Shown here piece after piece: positions 1-5,312 of a DNA stretch of 6,385 nt. Position 1 is the first letter of the stretch. Each line of letters opens with the position of its first letter. Source of the DNA: Lachnospiraceae bacterium (GTDB lineage: Bacteria; Bacillota; Clostridia; Lachnospirales; Lachnospiraceae); contig JAGAEH010000152.1 in assembly GCA_017613225.1 (NCBI GenBank), positions 1 to 6,385 on the forward strand. Reading direction: 5' to 3'. Under the pieces are notes generated by a model. The model was not told the origin of the DNA and made no database searches. It saw only the letters and a program-made list of their open reading frames with translations. The translations under genes were made by a program, and so were the position numbers.

Positions 1-1186
1 GCTGGAGGACGGCTACAGCATCAATCTGCGTCCGCTGTCCATGTTCGCGGCGGAGGTCTACAAGAACGATCCCTGCAAGTGCTTCAAGCCGCACCTGCTG
101 GACAAGAACGAATACGATTCGGTGGACCCGGAGCTGGCGGCCAAGATGACCAAGGCCATCACCATCATCCAGCTGAAGCTGGAGGGACAGCTGATCATGC
201 GGCATCCGGAGTACAAGCAGGACGACCGCCTGATGCTGCAGCGCATCGATTATGAGAAGGGAACCATCGATTACTTCGGCACGGAGTACCCTTTAAGGGA
301 CACCAACTTCCCCACCATCGACCCTGCGGACCCCTATAAGCTGAGCGACGGGGAGGCGGCCCTGATGGAGACCCTGACCTACTCCTTCCTGCATTCCCGC
401 AGGCTGCAGAAGCACATGCGCTACATCTACAGCCACGGGTCCATGTACAAGATCTGCAACAACAACCTGCTGTTCCACGGCTGCATCCCCATGGACGAAG
501 ACGGCAATTTCATCGCCTGGCACACCGCGGACGGCGTCTTTTCCGGCAAAGCGCTGATGGACTTTCTGGAGGAGCGCATCATCGACGCCTATTTCCTGGA
601 TCCGGAGGAGGATCCGGTGCGCAAGCAGAATTCGGTGGACCTGATGTGGTATCTGTGGACCGGACCCAACTCGCCGCTGTTCGGCAAGGACAAGATGGCT
701 ACCTTCGAGAACATATTCCTGGGCGTTCCGGAGCTTTCGAAGGAGAATTATAACGCCTACTATCGCTATTCCCAGCAGCAGGAGGTCTGCGAACGGATCC
801 TGGCGGAGTTCGGCGTGGACCCGGCAAAGGGGCACATCATCAACGGCCATGTGCCGGTGAAGGTGGCCAAGGGCGAGAAGCCGGTGAAGGCCGGCGGCAA
901 GCTGTACGTGATCGACGGCGGCCTGTCCAAGGCCTACCAGAAAAAGACAGGCATCGCGGGCTACACGCTGATCTTCGGCTCCCGCAACATCGAGCTGGCG
1001 GAGCACCGCCCCTATGTGGAGGGCGGCGAGAACACGCCCAACCTGTATGTGACGGAGGCCATGATCAGCCGCCTGCAGGTAAGGGACACAGACAACGGAA
1101 AAAGGATCCAGAAGCAGATCGACGACCTGAATGAGCTTCTGGAGTGCTACCGCCAGGGCCTGATCAAAGAGAAAGCGAAAAAATGA
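1..1186 (+). CDS. fbp: Fructose-1,6-bisphosphatase class III, C-terminal part (5' truncated by window)
   Basis: This cytoplasmic gluconeogenic enzyme hydrolyses fructose 1,6-bisphosphate to fructose 6-phosphate. The reading frame is open from base 2, so the ATG at 41 is an internal methionine and not the start; 394 residues are visible and the stop is TGA 1184-1186. The class III (Firmicutes, metallophosphatase-fold) family is about 640-670 residues, so roughly the N-terminal 40 percent, including the first metal-binding motifs, lies upstream. Recognisable C-terminal motifs are NNNLLFHGCIPMDEDG, TGPNSPLFGKDKMATFE, the metal-ligand region HIINGHVPVK, and LYVIDGGLSKAYQ followed by TGIAGYTL. No frameshift is seen. 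The protein ends in a charged tail (IKEKAKK). No intrinsic terminator follows, so read-through into the permease gene is possible, although the two functions look unrelated. The family assignment rests on remembered motifs and is secure. Confidence 0.95.
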   Translation, partial: LEDGYSINLRPLSMFAAEVYKNDPCKCFKPHLLDKNEYDSVDPELAAKMTKAITIIQLKLEGQLIMRHPEYKQDDRLMLQRIDYEKGTIDYFGTEYPLRDTNFPTIDPADPYKLSDGEAALMETLTYSFLHSRRLQKHMRYIYSHGSMYKICNNNLLFHGCIPMDEDGNFIAWHTADGVFSGKALMDFLEERIIDAYFLDPEEDPVRKQNSVDLMWYLWTGPNSPLFGKDKMATFENIFLGVPELSKENYNAYYRYSQQQEVCERILAEFGVDPAKGHIINGHVPVKVAKGEKPVKAGGKLYVIDGGLSKAYQKKTGIAGYTLIFGSRNIELAEHRPYVEGGENTPNLYVTEAMISRLQVRDTDNGKRIQKQIDDLNELLECYRQGLIKEKAKK

Positions 1187-1267
1187 CGGACCTTTGCCGG
1201 AAGGCGGAGCGGACTGCGGCAAGCATGAACGAAACACAAAACAAAAGAACCGGTTTTGCAGCATAAC
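1187..1267 (+). other. FBPase-permease intergenic gap without clear signals
   Basis: This 81-base gap contains a weak inverted repeat (TTGCCG 1194-1199 with CGGCAA 1217-1222) but no T-run after it, so it is not an intrinsic terminator. I see no convincing -35/-10 pair. The A-rich stretch 1228-1249 carries no good Shine-Dalgarno sequence at a useful distance from the ATG at 1268. A 13-codon frame beginning at ATG 1225 ends at 1266 and has no support as a gene. Either the permease is read through from fbp or its promoter is non-canonical. Confidence 0.5.
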
Positions 1268-3679
1268 ATGAAGAAGATACCCATCAATGATGTTCTGCGG
1301 AGCATCGTAAAACACAAGATCGCCTGGCTGCTGATCCTGCTGATCGCGGCACTGGGCTCCATGGTGATCCTGGGCGCTGGAGGCGCTTCCCGGGCAGTGA
1401 AATTGTGCGCGGACGATTATTATGAGGCGCAGAACTATGCCGACGTGAAGATCACGACGAGCCTTTTGCTGACGCCGGAGGACCTGGAGGCGATCCGCGG
1501 CATGGAAGGCGTCAAAGACGCCGAAGCGGTGTGGCAGACGTCGGCCAAAGCCGGGGAAGGCGAGCTGGGCCAGGACGTGGAGGTCATCTCCATGACGGAG
1601 CGCGTCTGCCTGCCGGCCATTCTGGAGGGACGGCTTCCGGGAAGCCTGACGGAGTGCGCCGTGGAACCGGGACTGTGCGAGAAGCTGGGCTGGCAGATCG
1701 GGGACCTGATCCAGCTGCGGGGAGAGACGGAAGAAGTTCCGCAGTATCTGAACACGGGAGAGTTTCTGATCGTGGGGATCGCGAGCCGTCCGGACCACAG
1801 CAGCAGGGAGGCCTCCGGCATCGGATATGTGATGGTGATGCCGGGAGCCTTTGACCGGGATGGGCTGGAAGGCTGCGCCATGCGGGCGGAGATCGAGGCG
1901 GAAAAGGAGCCTGGGACCAGCCGCTTTTCGGAGGAATTGGAAGCCGCAATGGAGACCCTCTGCGGCCGTCTGAAGGAACTGGCGCCGGGGCGTGTCGCCG
2001 TGCGGGAAAAGGCCGTGCGGGAGAAGATCCAGACGACCATCGACGAGGACCAGGCTAAACTGGAGGAGACCCAAAAGGCCCTGGAAAAGGAACGGGAAGA
2101 ACTGGACGCCCGGCAGAAAGACCTGGAAAAGGACGAGCAGAAGCTGCGGGCGGAGCAGGAAAAGCTGCCGGCGGCGAAGCAGAAACTGGACGAAGAAAAA
2201 GCCGCTCTGGAACAGGAGAAAAAGACTCTGGACGAGACCAGAGCCAGGCTGGACGAGGAAAAGAAGCAGCTGGAGGAGCCCAAAAAGAAGCTGAAAGAGA
2301 CCAGGGCAGCCCTGGATGCCCAGAAGGAAAAACTGGACAGCCAGAAAGAGGACCTGGAAGAGACGGCGCAGCAGCTGGCAAAGGACAAAAAGAAGCTGGC
2401 CTCCGATCTTAAGAAACTGGAATCGGCAAAGTCCAAGATTCGCGTTGCCATCCGGGAAGTGATCGAAAACGCTTACGGCGGGGATACCGACGGGCTGATC
2501 GCCTGGGCGTCCTCCGATACGGTGGACGTGGACGACCCGGAGGCGAACGTGGAGGAGATCCGGGTCTCCGAAAGCTATAAGGCAGGCCTTTCCAAGACCT
2601 GGAGCCAGGTCATTGAAGGCTTCGTCTATTCCAGCGCGATCCCGGACGAGGTGCTGGTGCAGGTCTACCGGAACATGAAGGACGACCCCCACGCGGAGCC
2701 GGACCTGAAGGAAGTGCGCGAATTCCTGTCGGAGCAGGCCATCGGCAATTCCGGCGACGTGGGAGAACAGTACGAGAGCCTGCAGACGGACGCCGCCGGC
2801 TGGACTGCCGGACAGCAGGAATACCTGAAGGCCTGCGGCGAACAGGAAAAGGCCCAGGACCGCTATCAGGAAAAGCTTAAGGACTATAAGGCCGGCGAAA
2901 AGGAATATGCCGGCATGGAAAAAGAATACGAAGAGGCTAAGGATAAGTACGAATCGGGCGAGAAAAAGTACACCAAGGCCGAGAAACAGTATCAGAAGAA
3001 CCAGGAGAAGTATCAGGCGGACCTGGAACAGTACGAAAAGGATGAAAAGGCCGTAGAAAAGAGCGGGAAGGACCTGCAGAAGGCCAAGAAGACCCTGGAG
3101 AAGGACGAGAAGGCTTATGGCAGCAGCAAGACCGCCTGCGAGGAGGAGGAAAAGCGGCTGGCGGACGCCAGGGAAGAACTGAAGAACATGCCCGCCGGCT
3201 CCTGGGAAGTGATGAGCAACACGGAAAACGCGAGCCGCGTGCAGGTCCAGAAAGAGAGCAGCCGCCTGAAGGGCATGACGGTGATCCTGGCCATGCTGAT
3301 CCCCATCCTCGGGGTAGTTGGCGCCTATTTCGTCACCGCCAGGGTGACGGGAGAGGACAAGAGCCTGAAAAAGATCGGAAGGCTCACGGATCTTTTCAAG
3401 CGGGAGGCCTGGCTGAAGTATCTGCTCTTCGACACCTCCGCGGCGCTGATCGGCTTCCTTTTAGGCATTCTCCTGGGCAGGTTCGCCTTTGAGCCGGCCA
3501 TGCTGGGAAGCGTAAGTGACCGGTTCGTCTTTGAGATGGGCCGGGGAACGCTGAGCGGAGGCGCGGTGGCAGCCGTCCTGATCGGCGGGCTGGTACTGAC
3601 GGGGCTGGTGGTGAGCGCGGCCTGTCTGCGCCCGCTGTGGAGAGAAGAGAAACCCGCGGATAAGGCGGAGGAAGAATAG
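1268..3679 (+). CDS. FtsX/MacB-like ABC permease with a giant two-arm coiled-coil ectodomain
   Basis: This 803-residue membrane protein has the 1+3 helix plan of an FtsX/MacB-type permease. TM1 is at about 19-36. A MacB-PCD-like extracytoplasmic domain spans about 40-240 (LEGRLPG, then LGWQIGDLIQL). Coiled-coil arm 1 spans about 250-392, a non-coiled tip region about 393-512, and coiled-coil arm 2 about 516-640. Three C-terminal helices follow at about 670-690, 717-737 and 764-786, with a short charged tail. The loop after TM2 (GEDKSLKKIGRLTDLFKREA) resembles the coupling-helix region of MacB-family permeases. Arm 1 has Leu at every seventh residue from 265 to 384; arm 2 has Tyr at every seventh residue from 533 to 589. 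Such permeases work as dimers with a LolD-type ATPase and transmit motion rather than forming a simple pore. I chose ATG 1268 (MKKIPIN...) over TTG 1256; neither has a good Shine-Dalgarno site, and an in-frame stop at 1226 limits any extension. The substrate is unknown. Many clostridial FtsX-like permeases carry similar Tyr heptads but have two permease domains; this one has a single domain. Confidence 0.85.
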   Translation: MKKIPINDVLRSIVKHKIAWLLILLIAALGSMVILGAGGASRAVKLCADDYYEAQNYADVKITTSLLLTPEDLEAIRGMEGVKDAEAVWQTSAKAGEGELGQDVEVISMTERVCLPAILEGRLPGSLTECAVEPGLCEKLGWQIGDLIQLRGETEEVPQYLNTGEFLIVGIASRPDHSSREASGIGYVMVMPGAFDRDGLEGCAMRAEIEAEKEPGTSRFSEELEAAMETLCGRLKELAPGRVAVREKAVREKIQTTIDEDQAKLEETQKALEKEREELDARQKDLEKDEQKLRAEQEKLPAAKQKLDEEKAALEQEKKTLDETRARLDEEKKQLEEPKKKLKETRAALDAQKEKLDSQKEDLEETAQQLAKDKKKLASDLKKLESAKSKIRVAIREVIENAYGGDTDGLIAWASSDTVDVDDPEANVEEIRVSESYKAGLSKTWSQVIEGFVYSSAIPDEVLVQVYRNMKDDPHAEPDLKEVREFLSEQAIGNSGDVGEQYESLQTDAAGWTAGQQEYLKACGEQEKAQDRYQEKLKDYKAGEKEYAGMEKEYEEAKDKYESGEKKYTKAEKQYQKNQEKYQADLEQYEKDEKAVEKSGKDLQKAKKTLEKDEKAYGSSKTACEEEEKRLADAREELKNMPAGSWEVMSNTENASRVQVQKESSRLKGMTVILAMLIPILGVVGAYFVTARVTGEDKSLKKIGRLTDLFKREAWLKYLLFDTSAALIGFLLGILLGRFAFEPAMLGSVSDRFVFEMGRGTLSGGAVAAVLIGGLVLTGLVVSAACLRPLWREEKPADKAEEE
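2060..2419 (+). repeat. Heptad repeat encoding an 18-leucine coiled-coil ridge (permease residues 265-384)
   Basis: Leucine occupies every seventh position without exception at residues 265, 272, 279 and so on to 384, giving 18 leucines in phase. Ile258, Ile391 and Val398 extend the phase at the ends. Intervening positions are Glu, Lys, Asp, Gln and Ala-rich. The other nominal core position is mostly polar, so the helix has one hydrophobic stripe. Pro301 and Pro338 interrupt an otherwise ideal helix and could be hinge points. At DNA level this gives a 21-base periodicity. Confidence 0.9.
2864..3118 (+). repeat. Heptad repeat encoding a tyrosine ridge (permease residues 533-617)
   Basis: Tyrosine recurs at exactly seven-residue spacing at residues 533, 540, 547, 554, 561, 568, 575, 582 and 589. 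The same phase continues as Val596, Leu603, Leu610 and Tyr617; Tyr519 is also in phase two heptads earlier. Residues between are Lys, Glu, Asp, Gln and Gly. This is the returning arm of the presumed extracellular helical hairpin. Similar YEDGKKEY-type heptads are known from large clostridial FtsX-like permeases. Confidence 0.9.
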
Positions 3680-3742
3680 CAGCCTGCATCGGCAGAAAAA
3701 GAGATAAAAAACGACAGCGCAACAGGGAGCGGATAAAAGAAC

Positions 3743-4333
3743 ATGGCAATAAAAAGGAACAGCGGACAGATCAAAAAACGGTATCTTTCCGCGGAGATGG
3801 CGGAGAAGAGGGATAAAAGGCAGTCCAGGATGATGCGCTGGGGCGGCGGCCTGCTGATCTTCTTCCTTCTGGCGCTGTTCGGCACGTTTCTGCCGGATAA
3901 CGACGACCCGACCCACGCCAGCACGGTGGTCCTGATCATCATCGGCATCGCGGCGGGCCTGGGGCTGATCATCTGGGCTTACTTTACAGGCCGGGAGATC
4001 GAAACGGCCAGGCAGTACGAGCGGATGTTCGCGGCGGACCGGAACGGGGAGGTGACCCTGGCGGAACTGGCGAGGCTCAGCGGGAAGACACCGGAGAAGG
4101 TGGAAAGGGAGCTGGACAGGCTCTTTTCCAGGAACCTGTTTGAAAACTGCGTGCTGCAGCGTACCGGCGAGCCGATGGTGCTGATCAACGACGCGCAGAT
4201 GGAAGGCCCGGGCCTGGGCTTCGTCTTTGTCAGATGCGCCTCCTGCGGCGGCGTCAGCCGGATCCGGGAGGGCAGCCGGGGCAAGTGCCAGTTCTGCGGC
4301 GCCCCGGTGGCGGACGAAGGCGTCACCGAATAG
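3743..4333 (+). CDS. Two-helix membrane protein with winged-helix-like segment and C-terminal zinc ribbon
   Basis: This 196-residue protein is of unknown function. The N-terminus is strongly basic (residues 1-33), which suggests it is cytoplasmic. Membrane helices lie at about 34-50 and 61-81, joined by a short acidic outer loop (PDNDDPTHAS). Residues about 90-140 (RYSQ-free, beginning QYERMFAADRNGEVTLAEL) read as a winged-helix or PCI-like fold: a helix, an LAELARLSGKTPEKVERELD helix-turn-helix pattern, then a wing leading into VLQ and MVLIND strands. A zinc ribbon follows, with Cys165, Cys168, Cys182 and Cys185 in CASC...CQFC. Similar helix-turn-helix segments occur in clostridial membrane proteins found near XpaC/TelA homologues; that comparison is from memory. 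The start ATG 3743 has only a distant GGGAG (3725-3729, 13 bases away). It follows the permease by 63 bases with no terminator between and a terminator directly after, so the two are probably co-transcribed. Confidence 0.8.
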   Translation: MAIKRNSGQIKKRYLSAEMAEKRDKRQSRMMRWGGGLLIFFLLALFGTFLPDNDDPTHASTVVLIIIGIAAGLGLIIWAYFTGREIETARQYERMFAADRNGEVTLAELARLSGKTPEKVERELDRLFSRNLFENCVLQRTGEPMVLINDAQMEGPGLGFVFVRCASCGGVSRIREGSRGKCQFCGAPVADEGVTE

Positions 4334-4354
4334 AAAAGAATAAGTGCAAAGAGC

Positions 4355-4383
4355 GTGTCCGGGCAGGTCCCGGGCACTTTTTT
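4355..4383 (+). terminator. Strong intrinsic terminator after the membrane zinc-ribbon gene
   Basis: Arm 4355-4363 (GTGTCCGGG) pairs with 4369-4377 (CCCGGGCAC) over nine positions including one G-U pair, around the five-base loop CAGGT, and is followed immediately by six T (4378-4383). It starts 22 bases past the stop codon at 4333. AAGTGC at 4342-4347 could also pair with GCACTT 4374-4379, competing with the right arm, but this is probably incidental at an operon end. Confidence 0.88.
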
Positions 4384-4423
4384 GCGCCAAAAGTTTTTTG
4401 CAAAAAATCCGGATCCGGCGCAA
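4382..4423. repeat. Nested palindromes in the leader of the secreted-protein gene
   Basis: An outer inverted repeat TTGCGCC (4382-4388) / GGCGCAA (4417-4423) encloses two perfect palindromes: TTTTTTGCAAAAAA (4394-4407) and CCGGATCCGG (4409-4418). The second overlaps the outer arm. Possible roles are a cruciform or protein-binding site, a multi-branched RNA element, or decay of a second terminator. None is supported beyond the symmetry itself. Confidence 0.5.
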
Positions 4424-4430
4424 TAAAACC

Positions 4431-4543
4431 TCCTCCTGCCCCGTTATATGAATAGAAGGGAACGAAAACGCAGTGTTCCGGAAACGGGACCGCGATCCGG
4501 AAAAGGACCGGCGTTCTTAAAATACGATCAACAAACAGGAGGA
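4431..4543 (+). promoter_or_regulatory. Possible ribosome-binding-site sequestration pair
   Basis: TCCTCCTG (4431-4438) is perfectly complementary over eight bases to CAGGAGGA (4536-4543), which contains the Shine-Dalgarno sequence of the gene starting at 4550. If transcription starts upstream of 4431, the leader could fold so that the ribosome site is masked. The roughly 97-base separation and the simple pyrimidine-rich sequence make coincidence plausible. Confidence 0.25.
4537..4542 (+). promoter_or_regulatory. Shine-Dalgarno AGGAGG that fixes the secreted-protein start
   Basis: A perfect AGGAGG lies seven bases before ATG 4550. It decides the start against the in-frame ATG at 4448, which is preceded by pyrimidines (CCTCCTCCTG) and would put a 34-residue hydrophilic extension before an obvious signal peptide. 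Confidence 0.9.
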
Positions 4544-4549
4544 AAAGAA

Positions 4550-5179
4550 ATGAAGAAGAAAATGATCGCGATGGTACTGGCACTGGCCATGATCCTGTCC
4601 CTGTCCGTCTCCGTGCTGGCGGCGGCTCCGGTGATCAAGGAGGCAGAGTACGAGGGAAGAGGCTTTGTCGAGGTAGAGTTCACCGGAAAGGTCCAGTATA
4701 AGAACGTAAAAGTCACGGTGAAGGACTCGGCGGGCAGCGTGATGACGGCGGTCATCACCGAAAAGGACAGCGACGACCTGACCTTCCACGTGAAGGGCCT
4801 GAAGCCCGGCGCGAAGTACACCTATACCATCAGCGGCGTCCGGGCGGGCAGGAGCGGCAAGTATCAGAGCGTGTCCGGCAGCTTTAAGGTGCCGAAGTGG
4901 GATCCCCTGATCAAGGAGATCGACTACGACGCGAAGGACAAGGAACTGGAGATCGACTTTGTAAAGCGCGTCCAGTACAAGGGCCTGAAAGTGACCATCA
5001 AGGACGCCAAAGGCAACACGGTCCGCTGCAGGATCGATGAAAAGGACGCCAAGGGGATCGAGCTGGTCATCCCCGGCGGGCTGAAGACCGGCGCGAAATA
5101 CACTCTTACCATCTCCGGCATCCGGCCCTGCGGAAACGGCAGCTATACCACCGTCACCGGCGTGTTTACAGCTAAGTGA
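4550..5179 (+). CDS. Small secreted protein of two tandem beta-rich repeats
   Basis: This 209-residue exported protein is of unknown function. A classical signal peptide begins MKKKMIAMVLALAMILSLSV and ends near VLA-A (cleavage after about residue 24 or 25); no lipobox or membrane anchor is visible. The mature part is two repeats of about 90 residues, about 28-116 and about 120-209. They share IKE, VQYK, KVT, GLK, GAKYT and TISG at offsets of 92-94 residues. Alternating hydrophobic strands and a GLKxGAKYTxTISG strand-turn-strand suggest an Ig- or fibronectin-III-like sandwich. Only repeat 2 has cysteines (Cys160, Cys194), which could form a disulfide. Similar short secreted proteins occur in Clostridia by my recollection, but I cannot name a family. 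The gene lies between a terminator (4355-4383) and a terminator-like hairpin (5261-5292), so it is probably monocistronic. Confidence 0.85.
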   Translation: MKKKMIAMVLALAMILSLSVSVLAAAPVIKEAEYEGRGFVEVEFTGKVQYKNVKVTVKDSAGSVMTAVITEKDSDDLTFHVKGLKPGAKYTYTISGVRAGRSGKYQSVSGSFKVPKWDPLIKEIDYDAKDKELEIDFVKRVQYKGLKVTIKDAKGNTVRCRIDEKDAKGIELVIPGGLKTGAKYTLTISGIRPCGNGSYTTVTGVFTAK

Positions 5180-5205
5180 TCAGGGCAAAAAACACAGGAC
5201 TGTTA

Positions 5206-5232
5206 TAGACTTCTCACCCGTATCGAAGTATA
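5206..5232. promoter_or_regulatory. Imperfect inverted repeat overlapping -35 and -10 (candidate operator)
   Basis: TAGACTTC (5206-5213) and GAAGTATA (5225-5232) are complementary at seven of eight positions around an 11-base centre (midpoint 5219). A dimeric regulator bound here would block RNA polymerase. Part of the symmetry comes from the promoter hexamers themselves, so this is only a candidate. Confidence 0.25.
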
Positions 5233-5234
5233 AT
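5206..5234 (+). promoter_or_regulatory. Sigma-A-type promoter for the GAF-ABC ATPase gene
   Basis: The -10 hexamer TATAAT (5229-5234) is perfect. The -35 hexamer TAGACT (5206-5211) matches TTGACA at four of six positions, with an optimal 17-base spacer. The predicted transcription start is about 5241-5242, giving a leader of about 70 bases before ATG 5313. Confidence 0.7.
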
Positions 5235-5243
5235 AAATGATTG

Positions 5244-5280
5244 GGAACCGAGAAGACCATCCCCCGGAACTGACGGTTCC
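5244..5280 (+). promoter_or_regulatory. Candidate antiterminator pairing in the ATPase leader
   Basis: GGAACCG (5244-5250), just after the predicted transcription start, is perfectly complementary over seven bases to CGGTTCC (5274-5280). The downstream segment is also the core of the right arm of the terminator-like hairpin 5261-5285, so the two structures exclude each other. This is the geometry of a transcription attenuator. No sensor domain or leader peptide is evident. Confidence 0.4.
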
Positions 5281-5292
5281 GGGGGCTTTTGT
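5261..5292 (+). terminator. Terminator-like hairpin between the promoter and the ATPase gene
   Basis: CCCCCGGAAC (5261-5270) pairs perfectly over ten bases with GTTCCGGGGG (5276-5285) around loop TGACG. It is followed by CTTTTGTTT (5286-5294), a T-rich but interrupted tail. It could end transcripts of the secreted-protein gene (stop at 5179). However, it lies downstream of the TATAAT promoter and only about 20 bases before ATG 5313, so it would also act on the ATPase transcript. Confidence 0.7.
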
Positions 5293-5299
5293 TTGACAT

Positions 5300-5305
5300 G
5301 GAGGT
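5300..5305 (+). promoter_or_regulatory. Shine-Dalgarno GGAGGT that fixes the ATPase start
   Basis: GGAGGT lies seven bases before ATG 5313. The in-frame ATG at 5298 overlaps this site and has only the T-rich terminator tail upstream, so 5313 is preferred; the alternative would add five residues. Confidence 0.85.
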
Positions 5306-5312
5306 GCCGGAG

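Noticed and set aside
1194..1222. Inverted repeat TTGCCG/CGGCAA after fbp considered as a terminator
   Set aside because: The stem is only six pairs with an 18-base loop and is followed by AGCATGAACG rather than a T-run.
1225..1266. Short 13-codon frame upstream of the permease considered as a leader peptide
   Set aside because: It has no codon run or adjacent attenuator hairpin to suggest regulation. It ends just before ATG 1268 by chance of frame.
1435..2451. Minus-strand open frame of 338 codons rich in Ser and Phe
   Set aside because: It is the antisense reading of Glu/Lys-rich coiled-coil codons (GAA/AAG read as TTC/CTT) and has no independent coding features.
293..2692. A 799-codon open frame on the minus strand across fbp and the permease gene
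   Set aside because: Its translation is Leu/Gln/Arg/His-rich low-complexity sequence that mirrors the biased codons and heptad repeats of the opposite strand. It crosses two well-supported + strand genes and has no recognisable domain.
2050..3120. 21-base periodicity considered as a DNA tandem repeat or CRISPR-like array
   Set aside because: The periodicity is only at the level of heptad codons. The units are not conserved as nucleotide repeats and there are no spacers; it is explained by coiled-coil coding.
3461..4423. Minus-strand open frame of 320 codons over the end of the permease and the zinc-ribbon gene
   Set aside because: It overlaps two genes with clear membrane helices and a zinc motif on the + strand. 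Its own translation shows no domain, and the + strand terminator lies inside it.
4398..4427. TTGCAA (4398-4403) with AATAAA (4422-4427) as a promoter for the secreted-protein gene
   Set aside because: Both hexamers are weak, the spacer is 18, and the site overlaps the palindromes. A second candidate -10, TAAAAT at 4518-4523, has no acceptable -35. Neither is strong enough to call.
4448..4549. Upstream in-frame ATG 4448 as the start of the secreted protein
   Set aside because: There is no Shine-Dalgarno before it. The extension is hydrophilic and would bury a textbook signal peptide, and ATG 4550 has AGGAGG at ideal spacing.
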